From assembly GCF_013466425.1 (NCBI RefSeq), contig NZ_CP059165.1, positions 5,704,001 to 5,768,000 on the forward strand: a stretch of DNA of 64,000 bases. Direction: 5' to 3'. The notes under the pieces were generated by a model. It was not told the DNA's origin. It ran no database searches and was given only the letters and a program-made list of their open reading frames with translations. Source of the stretch: Mycobacterium vicinigordonae. GTDB taxonomy: Bacteria; Actinomycetota; Actinomycetes; Mycobacteriales; Mycobacteriaceae. The translations under genes and the position numbers were made by a program. Positions within the stretch are counted from its first letter, which is position 1, and the number at the start of each line of letters is the position of its first letter. Of the stretch, positions 24,979 to 34,424 are shown one piece after another.

Positions 24979-27896
24979 GCACCCGCAACGCTCCGCGACA
25001 TTCGGTCCCTAATTTCATCCGCCGGTTCGCCGTGCTGATCGCGTTCTTCTGGCTCGGCCTGGCGGTAGTGACGAATGTCTTTGTGCCCCAGTTGGAAAAG
25101 GTCGCCCAGGCGCACAACGTATCGCTGAGTCCCCATGATGCGCCGTCGCTGCAGGCGAGCAAACGCATCGGCAAGGTGTTCGGAGAATTCGATTCTGACA
25201 GCGCGGCGATGATCGTGCTCGAGGGAGATCGACCGCTCGGCGCCGACGCCCACCACTACTACGACGGCTTGGTCAACAGGCTCACCCAGGACACCAAGCA
25301 TGTCCAGCACATTCAGAATTTCTGGGGGGACCCGCTGACGGCGGCCGGCTCACAGAGCTCCGATGGCAAAGCGGCGTTGGTGCAGGTGTACCTTGCCGGA
25401 AATCAAGGCGAGTCGTTGGCCAACGAATCGGTCGATTCGGTGCGCAACATCGTCGACCACACGTCGCCGCCGCAGGGAGTCAAGGCTTACGTCACCGGTC
25501 CCGCGCCGCTGGTGACCGATCAGTTCGAGGTGGGCGGCAAAGGCACACTCAAGACCACGCTGATCACCATCGGGGTGATCTTGGTGATGCTGGTGTCGAT
25601 CTACCGTCGCCTCAGCACGGCGGCCCTGGTGCTTTTCACCGTCATGGTCGAGCTGACCGCGTCCCGCGGAGTCGTCGCCGTTCTCGCAAACGCGGGCATC
25701 ATCGAACTCTCTACGTACTCGACCAATCTGCTGACTCTTCTCGTCATCGCCGCCGGAACAGACTATGCGATCTTCATTCTCGGCCGCTTTCACGAGGCCC
25801 GGTACGCGGGTCAGGATCGGGTATCAGCATTCGACACGATGTATCACGGGACCGCGCACATCATCTTGGGCTCGGGCCTGACGATCGCCGGCGCCGTATT
25901 CTGCCTGACTTTCACTCGGCTCCCGTATTTCCAGAGCCTCGGTATTCCCGCGGCATCCGGCGTCCTCATCGCAGTGCTGGCGGCGCTGACCCTGGCACCC
26001 GCAATCCTGGTCATTGGCCGGCATTTCGGTCTGCTCGAACCCAACCGCCAGATGGACACACAACGGTGGCGGCGCATCGGCACCGCCATCGTGCGTTGGC
26101 CCGGCCCCATCCTGCTGGTGACGATCGCCGTAGCCCTGATCGGTCTTCTTGCCCTGCCTGGCTACAAGACGAACTACGACGCCCGCTCCTACATGCCGGC
26201 CAGTGCCCCGGCCAATGTCGGTTATGCGGCTGCGGAGCGCCACTTTTCGCAGGCGCGACTCAATCCCGAACTGTTGATGATCGAAGCCGACCACGACCTG
26301 CGTAACTCCACCAACATGATCCTGCTGGAGCGTGTCGCCAAGGCAATATTCCATACCGACGGCATCGCCGAGGTGCAATCGATTACCCGCCCGCTGGGTA
26401 CACCGCTGGATCACACGTCGATCCCGTTTCAGATCAGCGCAGGGAACGCATCTCAGATCAATAATTTGCCCTTCCAGCAGTCCCAGACCGCCGACCTGCT
26501 CAAGCAGGTCGCCGTGATCAACAACTCGATCGACATTCTGCGGCAGCAGTATGCGCTGCAACAGCAGTCCAGCGCTGTCACAGACGAGCAAGCCAAGGCA
26601 TTTCAGCGGACCGTCGCGATTGCCCAGGACCTGCGCGACAAGATCGCCAACTTCGACGATTTCTTCCGGCCGATCCGCAACTATTTCTATTACGAGAGAC
26701 ACTGTTACGACATACCAATTTGCGCCACACTGCGGTCGCTGTTCGACGCACTCGATGGCATCGACGCGCTCACCGACGAACTGAACAGCGTCTCGGGCAG
26801 CATTGCCAAATTGGACGCGCTACAGCCCAAGCTGCTCGCGTTGATACCGCCCCAGATCGCGAGTCAGGAAACCAACCGCGACCTGACGATGACGAACTAC
26901 AGCACCAACTCCGGACTGAACGACCAGGCGGCCGCTGCACTGCAAAACGCCACCGCTCTCGGTCAGGCGTATGACGCGTCGAAGACCGACGATTCTTTTT
27001 ACTTGCCGCCGGAAGCGTTCACCAATCCCGAATTCCTGCGCGGTCTGAAGTTGTTCCTGTCACCGGACGGCAAGGCCGCCCGGATGATCATTACTCATGA
27101 CGGTGATCCTGCTACACCACAAGGTATTTCGCATATCAACGCCATAAGGCACGCGGCCCAGGAGGCGGTCAAGGGAACGCCTCTGGCCGGATCCAGAATC
27201 TTCCTCGCCGGTACTGCGGCCACCTATAAGGACATCCAGGACGGCGCTAAATACGACCTCATGATCGCCGGAATCGCTGCGCTCAGCCTCATTCTGCTGG
27301 TGATGATGACCATCACCCGAAGCGTCGTCGCCGCGTTGGTCATCGTCGGTACGGTGGCGCTGTCGCTGGGCGCGTCCTTCGGGCTGTCCGTGCTGATCTG
27401 GCAGGACATCTTTGGCATCCAGCTGTACTGGATTGTGTTGGCGCTGGCCGTAATTCTGCTGTTGGCGGTGGGATCGGACTATAACCTGCTGTTGATCTCG
27501 CGGTTCAAGGAAGAGCTCGGCGCCGGTTTGAACACCGGCATCATCCGTTCGATGGCCGGATCGGGGGCGGTGGTGACATCGGCAGGCTTGGTCTTTGCCG
27601 CGACGATGGCCTCTTTCGTGTTCGCTGACTTGCGGATCCTCGGCCAGATCGGCACCACGATCGCGCTCGGCCTGCTGTTCGACACGTTGATCGTGCGCTC
27701 GTTCATGACGCCATCCATCGCAGCACTGATCGGACGGTGGTTCTGGTGGCCGCTGAAGGTGAGACCGCGGCCCGCCAGTCAAATGCTTCAGCCCTACGGA
27801 TCACGCCAGTCGGTCCGCCAACTGCTGTTGTGGGAGGACGACGACCCGGTGGCGCCCGGCTCACAGCGACGCGAAAGCAGAGGAACAGCAATATGA
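24975..27896 (+). CDS. mmpL: MmpL-family RND lipid/siderophore transporter
   Basis: A 973-residue MmpL transporter, the usual length of the MmpL4/MmpL5 group. There is an N-terminal helix, a first periplasmic domain (about 40-185), a first helix bundle containing the proton-relay pair D263-Y264 ([15 protein letters not shown]), a long second periplasmic domain with coiled-coil-like Gln-rich segments, and a second bundle with D835-Y836 ([14 protein letters not shown]). It moves a lipid or small lipophilic product across the inner membrane using proton flow. Substrate unknown; the neighbouring methyltransferase and condensing-enzyme homologue hint at an acyl lipid. Confidence 0.92.
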   Translation: MSTRNAPRHSVPNFIRRFAVLIAFFWLGLAVVTNVFVPQLEKVAQAHNVSLSPHDAPSLQASKRIGKVFGEFDSDSAAMIVLEGDRPLGADAHHYYDGLVNRLTQDTKHVQHIQNFWGDPLTAAGSQSSDGKAALVQVYLAGNQGESLANESVDSVRNIVDHTSPPQGVKAYVTGPAPLVTDQFEVGGKGTLKTTLITIGVILVMLVSIYRRLSTAALVLFTVMVELTASRGVVAVLANAGIIELSTYSTNLLTLLVIAAGTDYAIFILGRFHEARYAGQDRVSAFDTMYHGTAHIILGSGLTIAGAVFCLTFTRLPYFQSLGIPAASGVLIAVLAALTLAPAILVIGRHFGLLEPNRQMDTQRWRRIGTAIVRWPGPILLVTIAVALIGLLALPGYKTNYDARSYMPASAPANVGYAAAERHFSQARLNPELLMIEADHDLRNSTNMILLERVAKAIFHTDGIAEVQSITRPLGTPLDHTSIPFQISAGNASQINNLPFQQSQTADLLKQVAVINNSIDILRQQYALQQQSSAVTDEQAKAFQRTVAIAQDLRDKIANFDDFFRPIRNYFYYERHCYDIPICATLRSLFDALDGIDALTDELNSVSGSIAKLDALQPKLLALIPPQIASQETNRDLTMTNYSTNSGLNDQAAAALQNATALGQAYDASKTDDSFYLPPEAFTNPEFLRGLKLFLSPDGKAARMIITHDGDPATPQGISHINAIRHAAQEAVKGTPLAGSRIFLAGTAATYKDIQDGAKYDLMIAGIAALSLILLVMMTITRSVVAALVIVGTVALSLGASFGLSVLIWQDIFGIQLYWIVLALAVILLLAVGSDYNLLLISRFKEELGAGLNTGIIRSMAGSGAVVTSAGLVFAATMASFVFADLRILGQIGTTIALGLLFDTLIVRSFMTPSIAALIGRWFWWPLKVRPRPASQMLQPYGSRQSVRQLLLWEDDDPVAPGSQRRESRGTAI

Positions 27897-28363
27897 TTTC
27901 CGGCCCTTGGGGATACCTCACCGTGCTTGCCGCTATTTCGGCAGTGACGTGCGCTGGATGCGTATTCGTTTATGTCCGGCGGCTGGAGAATCGGACGCCC
28001 GCACCCATGGGTGAGAAAGTCGGCGCCCACAAGGCGGTTCTAGCCAAATTGCGCAAGCGGGAGCCGCTGACACAAGACGAGTTCGACTACGCGAGTGAAC
28101 TGGTCGCCGACGCCCGATCACCGCTCGCTTACGCCATACCCGCCACACTGTTCTGCGCGGGCTTCTTCTACGTGGTCGGTTGTCTGTACGAGCTCAGTGT
28201 TTATGGCGGGAATCCGTCGTTCCGAACGTTCATCGGGGGACTTCCCATGCTTGGTTCGCTGAACGTGTTCGGTCAACTGCGCCGGGTCGCGCGACTGCAC
28301 AAGCGACTGCCGAATTCCGTGAGAACCGACCGCGATGCCGATTTCGCGGAGAGCAAAGTCTGA
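27893..28363 (+). CDS. Small two-helix membrane protein coupled to mmpL
   Basis: A 156-residue protein that starts inside the mmpL stop (ATGA) behind a GAGAGGAAC ribosome site. One hydrophobic helix lies at about residues 7-27 ([20 protein letters not shown]) and another at about 82-102 ([20 protein letters not shown]); the middle is basic and charged ([20 protein letters not shown]). I do not recognise the family. Coupling to mmpL suggests an accessory subunit of the transporter. Confidence 0.65.
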   Translation: MISGPWGYLTVLAAISAVTCAGCVFVYVRRLENRTPAPMGEKVGAHKAVLAKLRKREPLTQDEFDYASELVADARSPLAYAIPATLFCAGFFYVVGCLYELSVYGGNPSFRTFIGGLPMLGSLNVFGQLRRVARLHKRLPNSVRTDRDADFAESKV

Positions 28364-28373
28364 CGAGGTGCTC

Positions 28374-29210
28374 ATGCCGCACGACCGCATCGATGCCGAT
28401 GCAGCAGACCCGATGATCGACCATCGCTGCGTCTCGCCCGAATTGATCGAGGCCGCGGTGCGGGCCGCCGAGGCCCTGAACCGCGACATCGCCGAAGTTC
28501 CGGTCAGTGCCATCGCTGCCGAAGCCCGGATCTCCCGCAGCACGTTGCTACGGAGACTCGGCGGATCTCGTAGCCCTCTGGATGCCGCGGTTCGTGCCGC
28601 CGGCATTGATCCTGGTGGCCGACCCCCGGTGCGCCTGCGGGCTCTCACCGCCGCAGCAGCCGTGGTCAGTGAGAATGGTCTAGCTGCGGCCACCCTGGAG
28701 GCCATCGCGGAACGTGCGGATTGCTCAGTGTTCAGTTTGCACGCCGCATTCGGTGGGCGCGACGAACTCATGCGCGCGGTATTCGACCAGTTCAGTCCCA
28801 TCCGCGACATCGAGGAATATCTCGCCCAGGCCCAAGGCGACCTGCACTCCACGGTGCACGGCTTTTATCGCGCCGTCGCCAATGCACTCAGCCGCGAACC
28901 CCGCGTCTCTCCAGCAATGTTGGCCGAAGTGTTTTCGCGACCCACGAGCACCGCGGTGCAGTCACTGGCCCAGTATGCCGCGCCGCGGATGTTCGGCACG
29001 CTCGGAACTTGGTTCGATGCCGAGATCCGAGCGGGGCGCATCCGTGATCAGCCGGTATTGGTGCTTACCCAATACCTCCTCGGGCCAATTCTGATCCATA
29101 TGCTGATGCGTCCCGCCTTCCCCGACGTTCCCGGGCTCACGCTCCCAGAAATCGACGAGGTCTGTGATGCCTTCGCCGAGAATTTCATCCGCGCTGTGCA
29201 AACACCGTAG
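28374..29210 (+). CDS. TetR-family regulator, apparently with two N-terminal HTH domains
   Basis: A 278-residue protein. Residues about 88-135 form a standard TetR DNA-binding domain (AAVVSENGLAAATLEAIAER then ADCSVFSLHAAFGGRDEL). Ahead of it, residues about 24-72 read like a second, weaker TetR-type helix-turn-helix (VPVSAIAAEARISRSTLLRR). The C-terminal half is a helical ligand domain. The ATG chosen has GAGG upstream and lies 10 nt after the membrane-protein gene, so the regulator is probably co-expressed with the transporter and may repress it. Confidence 0.75.
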   Translation: MPHDRIDADAADPMIDHRCVSPELIEAAVRAAEALNRDIAEVPVSAIAAEARISRSTLLRRLGGSRSPLDAAVRAAGIDPGGRPPVRLRALTAAAAVVSENGLAAATLEAIAERADCSVFSLHAAFGGRDELMRAVFDQFSPIRDIEEYLAQAQGDLHSTVHGFYRAVANALSREPRVSPAMLAEVFSRPTSTAVQSLAQYAAPRMFGTLGTWFDAEIRAGRIRDQPVLVLTQYLLGPILIHMLMRPAFPDVPGLTLPEIDEVCDAFAENFIRAVQTP

Positions 29211-29223
29211 AGACGAGAGGGTC

Positions 29224-29340
29224 GTGACCGCCGGCGCGGCTGCATTGTGCATGGTTGTCGCTGCGGTAGCTCTGATCAGCCTCGGGCGTTCCGCCGGGTA
29301 CCGGTGCAAGCGCCAAGAAGTGCAGGCACCCTCATGGTGA
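29224..29340 (+). CDS. Possible 38-residue membrane peptide
   Basis: A short frame with a GTG start two bases after GAGAGGG. It encodes one hydrophobic stretch (AALCMVVAAVALISLG) followed by a basic tail (YRCKRQ). It directly follows the TetR-like gene. It may be a real small protein or chance. Confidence 0.25.
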   Translation: MTAGAAALCMVVAAVALISLGRSAGYRCKRQEVQAPSW

Positions 29341-29452
29341 CGAACTTTTTGCGCGTGGGAATTGCCTCGCCTCGCTTCCGGTCGATAACCTCGGGTTTGA
29401 TGCCCGTCGAAGCGGCAAATCGGGGAGACCTCACAACACGGCGGCGACCAGC

Positions 29453-30703
29453 ATGGCAACTTTGAGAACCGGGGCGGGATTTCCGAACGTCGTCGTCACT
29501 GCAGTGGCGTCGACCACCGCTTTGGCGCCGGATGCCGAAGAGACCTGGCAGCTGCTGCTACAGGGGCATAGCGGGATCAGGGAACTCGACAAACCATTCG
29601 TCGCGGAATTCGATTCGCCGGTGCGTATCGGCGGGCCATTGCGGGAGGATTTCGACGAACACCTGAGCCGCATCGAGCTGCGCCGCTTCGCGTTCATGCA
29701 GAAGATGGCCGCGGTGCTAGGCCGGCGGGTGTGGGAACAGGCGGGCTCCCCCGAAGTCGACGTGAACCGCTTGATGGTGTCGGTCGGCCTGGGCTTGGGC
29801 AGCACCGAGGACATCCCGTACTGGTACGACATCTGGCAGGTCAAGGGCCTGCGCGCGGTCACGCCGCTGTCCGTGCAGAAGTACATGCCCAACGCTCCCG
29901 CCGCGGCGATCGGGTTGGATCGTAAAGCCAAGGCGGGTGTCGTGTCGCCGGTGATGGCCGACGCGTCGGGTAGCGCGGCGATCGCGCAGGCCTGGCAACA
30001 CATCGTCCTCGGTGAGGCCGACATCGCGATCTGCGGCGGCATCGAGACAGTGGTCGAGGCGGTTCCGGTCGCCGCGTTCTGGCGGCTGGGCATACTCTCC
30101 ACCAACAACGACGACCCGCGGGGCGCGTGCCGCCCGTTTGATGCGCAGCGCGACGGCATGGTGTTCGGTGAAGGCGGCGCGCTACTTGTCATTGAGACCG
30201 AGGAGCACGCGAAGGCGCGGGGCGCGCCGATTCTGGCCCGGATTATGGGCGCGGCTGTCACCTCCGACGGCTACGACATCGTGCAGCCGAACCCGAGCGG
30301 TGAGCGCGCCGCGCACGCCATCACCAGAGCCGTGGAACTCGCCGGGTTGACGCCAGCCGAAATCGACCACATCAACGCGCACGCGGCGGGCACCACGTTC
30401 GGGGACGTGGCCGAGGCGCGCGCCATCCATCGCGCCCTGGGCGATCACGCACCGGCGGTGTACGCGCCGAAGGCGGCACTGGGCAATCCGCTGGGAGCCG
30501 CGGGTGCCATCGAAGCGGTTCTGACCGTGCAGGCGCTACGCGATGGAATCATTCCGCCCACTTTGAATCTCAGCGAACGCGACCCCGAGATCGAACTCGA
30601 CATCGTCACCGGCGCTCCTCGCCGCGGCAACTATCGCTACGCTATCTCCGAGTCGTTAGGCCTCGGCGGCAACAACGTTGCGGTGGTGTTCGGCGCCGCC
30701 TGA
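29453..30703 (+). CDS. KasA/KasB-like beta-ketoacyl synthase lacking the catalytic Cys and one His
   Basis: A 416-residue homologue of KasA/KasB, the FAS-II elongating synthases, aligned along its whole length by eye. The nucleophile region reads SPVMADASGSAAIAQAW where KasA has TPVSACSSGSEAIAHAW, so Cys171 is replaced by Asp170. His310 (INAHAAGTTFGD) and Lys340 remain. The second active-site His is Asn345 (LGNPLGAAGA in place of LGHSIGAVGA), and the C-terminal GGH is GGN. It cannot condense by the known mechanism; it may be a partner subunit (chain-length-factor-like) or a decarboxylase or binding protein. The reading frame is intact. Confidence 0.82.
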   Translation: MATLRTGAGFPNVVVTAVASTTALAPDAEETWQLLLQGHSGIRELDKPFVAEFDSPVRIGGPLREDFDEHLSRIELRRFAFMQKMAAVLGRRVWEQAGSPEVDVNRLMVSVGLGLGSTEDIPYWYDIWQVKGLRAVTPLSVQKYMPNAPAAAIGLDRKAKAGVVSPVMADASGSAAIAQAWQHIVLGEADIAICGGIETVVEAVPVAAFWRLGILSTNNDDPRGACRPFDAQRDGMVFGEGGALLVIETEEHAKARGAPILARIMGAAVTSDGYDIVQPNPSGERAAHAITRAVELAGLTPAEIDHINAHAAGTTFGDVAEARAIHRALGDHAPAVYAPKAALGNPLGAAGAIEAVLTVQALRDGIIPPTLNLSERDPEIELDIVTGAPRRGNYRYAISESLGLGGNNVAVVFGAA

Positions 30704-30727
30704 CAGCGGCCACCAGAAGCCAAGAAC

Positions 30728-31909
30728 TCAGCCGAGGATCAGGCCCGACGTCGGCACACCTGTCCCAGCCGTGACCAACACATGCTCGACGTCGGGCACC
30801 GGGTTCACCGAGGTCCCGCGCAACTGCCTTACCCCCTCGGCAATTCCATTCATGCCGTGGATGTAGGCCTCACCGAGTTGCCCGCCGTGGGTGTTGATGG
30901 GCAACCTGCCGCCGATCTCGATCGCACCCTCGGCGATGTAGTCCTTGGCCTCGCCGCGGCCACAGAAACCCAACTCCTCCAACTGAATCAACGTGAACGG
31001 CGTGAAGTGGTCGTAGAGCACGGCGGTCTGGATGTCGGTCGGGGTCAAACCCGACTGCTCCCACAACTGTCGACCCACCAGTCCCATCTCGGGCAAACCG
31101 AGTTCGGGCCGGTAGTAGCTGACCATGGTGTACTGGTCCGGGCTCGAGCCCTGTGCCGCCGCCTCGATGACGGCCGGGCGGTGCTTGAGGTCGCGCGCCC
31201 GCTCAGCCGATGTCACCACGATCGCCACCGCACCGTCAGTCTCCTGGCAGCAGTCCAGCAGCCGCAGCGGCTCGGCGATCCACCGTGAATTTTGGTGGTC
31301 CTCAATGGTTATCGGCTTCTGGTAGAAGTACGCCTTCGGATTCTTGGCGGCGTGCTTGCGGTCAGCCACCGAGATGGCACCGAAGTCCCGGCTGGTCGCC
31401 CCGGACATGTGCATGTAGCGCCGCGCGATCATGGCCACTTGGGCAGCCGGAGTGGAGAGGCCGTGTGGGTAGGAGAAGGAATTGTCAGCGGTGGTCGAAT
31501 CCGCTTGATCCCCACCGCTTCCCACGAGCCTGGTCTGCACCTGACCGAATCGCATCCCGGAGCGTTCGTTGAACGCCCGATAAGCCACCACACAGTCGGC
31601 GACCCCGGTCGCCACCGCGATCGCCGCCTGCTGCACGGTCGCGCAGGCCGCGCCGCCTCCGTAGTGGATCTTGGAGAAGAACTTCAGATCCCCGATGCCT
31701 GCCGCACGCGCCACCGCCACCTCAGTGTTGGTGTCCATCGTAAACGTGGTCAGACCGTCGACATCGGAGGGCGACAGTCCGGCATCCTCGAGTGCATCCA
31801 GCACGGCCTCCGCGGCCAGCCTCAGCTCGGAGCGGCCGGAGTTCTTGGAGAAGTCGGTGGCGCCGATCCCGACGATGGCAGCACGACCACTCAGTAAACC
31901 GGCCGACAT
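30728..31909 (-). CDS. ltp2: Steroid side-chain aldolase Ltp2
   Basis: Ltp2 is the SCP2-thiolase-like retro-aldolase that releases propionyl-CoA from the last side-chain intermediate, working with the DUF35 part of ChsH2. The protein is 393 residues: GIGATDFSKNSGRSELRLAA, FFSKIHYGGGAACATVQQAA, NSFSYPHGLSTPAAQVAMIA, YDHFTPFTLIQLEELGFCGR and RLPINTHGGQLGEAYIHGMN. It matches Rv3540c. It is the last gene of the cyp125-led operon; its ATG is 2 nt from the chsH1 stop. Confidence 0.94.
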   Translation of the reverse strand: MSAGLLSGRAAIVGIGATDFSKNSGRSELRLAAEAVLDALEDAGLSPSDVDGLTTFTMDTNTEVAVARAAGIGDLKFFSKIHYGGGAACATVQQAAIAVATGVADCVVAYRAFNERSGMRFGQVQTRLVGSGGDQADSTTADNSFSYPHGLSTPAAQVAMIARRYMHMSGATSRDFGAISVADRKHAAKNPKAYFYQKPITIEDHQNSRWIAEPLRLLDCCQETDGAVAIVVTSAERARDLKHRPAVIEAAAQGSSPDQYTMVSYYRPELGLPEMGLVGRQLWEQSGLTPTDIQTAVLYDHFTPFTLIQLEELGFCGRGEAKDYIAEGAIEIGGRLPINTHGGQLGEAYIHGMNGIAEGVRQLRGTSVNPVPDVEHVLVTAGTGVPTSGLILG

Positions 31910-32311
31910 CTACACATCCCCCATCGTCAGCGTCACCGTGGCAATGACGTGGTTGCCAAGACTGTTGGCACCCAACACTTTCACCGTGATCAGACCATCC
32001 TCGACTGCGGTCACCTCGCCGGTGAAGGTCACCGTGTCGTAGGCGTACCACGGCACCCCGAGCCGCAACCCGATCGACTTGATCCGCGCCGACGGCCCGG
32101 CCCAGTCGGTGATGAAGCGCTGCACCAGTCCGGTGTCGGTGAGGATGTTGACGAAGATATCCTTCGAGCCCTTCGCGACTGCCTTGTCCCGATCGTGGTG
32201 CACGTCCTGAAAGTCCCTGGTGGCCAGGGCTGTTGAGATGATAAAGGTGGGATCGCCGTAAAGCTTGAGCTCCGGCAGCTGGGTACCGACTTCAGCGGTG
32301 GGCGCACTCAT
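31910..32311 (-). CDS. chsH1: Steroid enoyl-CoA hydratase subunit ChsH1
   Basis: ChsH1 pairs with ChsH2 to hydrate the steroid C22 propenoyl-CoA. It is a 133-residue MaoC-like hotdog protein. D33 and H38 in TRDFQDVHHDRDKAVAKGSK match the catalytic Asp29/His34 I recall for M. tuberculosis ChsH1 (Rv3541c). The ATG overlaps the chsH2 stop (ATGA); the much longer in-frame extension upstream is not used. Confidence 0.93.
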   Translation of the reverse strand: MSAPTAEVGTQLPELKLYGDPTFIISTALATRDFQDVHHDRDKAVAKGSKDIFVNILTDTGLVQRFITDWAGPSARIKSIGLRLGVPWYAYDTVTFTGEVTAVEDGLITVKVLGANSLGNHVIATVTLTMGDV

Positions 32312-33264
32312 GCGTCCGGCTCCCACGCATAGAGGGTCCATTCCGGGCCGCTGTCCCCGGCGGGGAAGTCGATATACGTGACCCGCACCGGCGTGCCGAT
32401 CTGCACGGCCTCCGGGTCGATACCGCGCAACTCGCCGAGCATCCGCACCCCTTCCTCCAACTCCACCAACGCAATCACGAACGGCAGTGTGCGACCGGGA
32501 ACCTTGGGTGCGTGGTGCACCACGAAGCTGAACACCGTGCCCCGCCCGCTGGACACGGCGTAGTCGATCGGCGCGGCAGGGTCCTGCCACAGCGCCGGCA
32601 CCGGCGGGTGCTGCAGCGTACCGTCGGCCAGCTTCTGGATCCGCAACTCGTGTGCCTTGACGCCCTCCCAGAAGAACGCGGTGTCCCGCGACGACGAGGG
32701 TCGCATCATGGCGTCGGCATCGAGGTCCTCGGGCACCGAGCCGCTCGCAGCTGAATCGCTGTCGGCTGGCCGGAATTTGAGGATGCGCCACTCCATTTCG
32801 GCGACATCCTCATCTCCCACCCGCCAGACGATGTGCTGGTTGATGAAGAATCCTTCACCGAGCGCGGTCCGCTTGGGCCCTACCACGTCTCGCATCTCCG
32901 AGTGGATGGTGACCTGCTCGCCAGGCCGCAGGTAGCGGTGGTAGGTCTGTTCGCAGTTGGTCGCGACCACGCCGATGTAGCCGTTGTTGTCGAACAATTC
33001 CATCATCGGGCCCATGGGGTCGTCGCTCGGACGCTCCCCACCCAGGCCGAACATAGTCCACACCTGGATCATCGCCGGCGGGGCTACCAGTCCCGGGTGC
33101 CCGGCCGCACGCGCGGCGTCCTCGTCAACGTAGATCGGGTTGCGGTCACCGAGTGCTTCCACCCAGTTATTGATCATCGGCTGATTCACCGGGTCGCGCC
33201 CGGTGCGCGGCTTGGGACCGCCGGCCGCGACGATTTCCGCGACGGCTGCCTGGATGTCGGTCAT
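32308..33264 (-). CDS. chsH2: ChsH2: MaoC-like hydratase subunit fused to a DUF35 domain
   Basis: A 318-residue two-domain protein. The N-terminal MaoC-like part (about 1-180; WVEALGDRNPIYVDEDAARA) partners ChsH1 in hydration. The C-terminal DUF35 part (about 200-318; ALWQDPAAPIDYAVSSGRGT and RVTYIDFPAGDSGPEWTLYA) partners Ltp2 in the retro-aldol step. It matches Rv3542c. It overlaps chsE2 by 4 bp upstream and chsH1 by 4 bp downstream. Confidence 0.93.
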   Translation of the reverse strand: MTDIQAAVAEIVAAGGPKPRTGRDPVNQPMINNWVEALGDRNPIYVDEDAARAAGHPGLVAPPAMIQVWTMFGLGGERPSDDPMGPMMELFDNNGYIGVVATNCEQTYHRYLRPGEQVTIHSEMRDVVGPKRTALGEGFFINQHIVWRVGDEDVAEMEWRILKFRPADSDSAASGSVPEDLDADAMMRPSSSRDTAFFWEGVKAHELRIQKLADGTLQHPPVPALWQDPAAPIDYAVSSGRGTVFSFVVHHAPKVPGRTLPFVIALVELEEGVRMLGELRGIDPEAVQIGTPVRVTYIDFPAGDSGPEWTLYAWEPDA

Positions 33265-34424
33265 CGAGGAACCCTCGGCACCTTCAACCCGGACGCGGCG
33301 ATCATCTCCCGCATGACTTCGTTGACGCCGCCACCGAAGGTAATCACCAGGTTGCGCTTGGTCTGAGAGTCGAGCCACTCCAGCAGCTCGGCGGTCTGGG
33401 GCTCGGCCGGATTGCCGTACTTGCCGACGATCTCCTCGGCGAGCCGTCCGATGTACTGAATCTTCTCGGTGCCAAATACTTTCGTCGACGCCGCATCGGC
33501 GACGTTGATGTCTTCACCGGCCGCGGCCACCTGCCAGTTCAGCAGTTCGTTGATTCGCCAGAGCGAATAGATCTCACCCAGTGCACGTTTGACGTCGTCG
33601 TGGTCGATCGGGGTGACGCCGTTGCCGCCGGGCTTGGACGCCCAGTCGTGCACGCGGTCGTAGATGCCCGCGGTGCGTCCGGCCGGGCCCAGCATCACCC
33701 GTTCGTTGTTGAGCTGCGTGGTGATCAGCCGCCAGCCGCCGTTCTCCTCGCCGACCAACATGTCGGCCGGCACCCGTACGTCGTTGTAGTAAGTGGCGTT
33801 GGTGTGGTGGGCACCGTCGGACAGGATGATCGGCGTCCAGGAGTAGCCGGGGTCCTTGGTGTCGACGATCAGGATCGAAATGCCTTTGTGCTTAACGGCT
33901 TCCGGGTCGGTCCGGCAGGCTAGCCAGATGTAGTCGGCATCGTGGGCACCAGTGGTGAAGATCTTCTGGCCGTTGACGATGTACTCGTCTCCTTGGCGCA
34001 CCGCGGTGGTCCGCAACGACGCCAGGTCGGTGCCGGCGTCCGGTTCGGTGTATCCGATCGCGAAGTGCACCTCGCCGGCCAGGATCGCGGGTAAGAACTT
34101 CTTCTTCTGCAGGTCACTGCCGAATTGCTGCAGGGTGGGTCCGACGGTCTGCAACGTCACCGCGGGCAGGGGTACGTCGGCGCGATGCGCCTCGTTGACG
34201 AAGATGGACTGTTCGATGGGGCCAAAACCCAAGCCGCCGAATTCTTTCGGCCAGCCTACCCCGAGCTTGCCGTCCTTGCCCATCCGGCGGATCACCGCGC
34301 GGTAGGCCTCGTTGTGCCGGTCGGACTCCATCGCCTTCGCCTCGTCAGAGGAGATTAGGTTCGAGAAGTATTCGCGAAGCTCCGCCTGCAGCTGCCGCTG
34401 CTCGGGAGTCAGGTCAATGAACAT
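33261..34424 (-). CDS. chsE2: Steroid acyl-CoA dehydrogenase subunit ChsE2 (FadE29)
   Basis: FadE29 forms an alpha2beta2 acyl-CoA dehydrogenase with FadE28 that desaturates the three-carbon side chain of the steroid CoA ester. It has 387 residues with the acyl-CoA dehydrogenase landmarks AIGYTEPDAGTDLASLRTTA, VNGQKIFTTGAHDADYIWLA, and the C-terminal QTKRNLVITFGGGVNEVMRE. It matches Rv3543c and overlaps its operon neighbours on both sides. Confidence 0.93.
   Translation of the reverse strand: MFIDLTPEQRQLQAELREYFSNLISSDEAKAMESDRHNEAYRAVIRRMGKDGKLGVGWPKEFGGLGFGPIEQSIFVNEAHRADVPLPAVTLQTVGPTLQQFGSDLQKKKFLPAILAGEVHFAIGYTEPDAGTDLASLRTTAVRQGDEYIVNGQKIFTTGAHDADYIWLACRTDPEAVKHKGISILIVDTKDPGYSWTPIILSDGAHHTNATYYNDVRVPADMLVGEENGGWRLITTQLNNERVMLGPAGRTAGIYDRVHDWASKPGGNGVTPIDHDDVKRALGEIYSLWRINELLNWQVAAAGEDINVADAASTKVFGTEKIQYIGRLAEEIVGKYGNPAEPQTAELLEWLDSQTKRNLVITFGGGVNEVMREMIAASGLKVPRVPR

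Noticed and set aside
31910..32791. 293-residue version of ChsH1
   Set aside because: The extra N-terminus overlaps chsH2 out of frame and is Arg/Ala/Gly-rich noise; the ATGA start gives the right family length.
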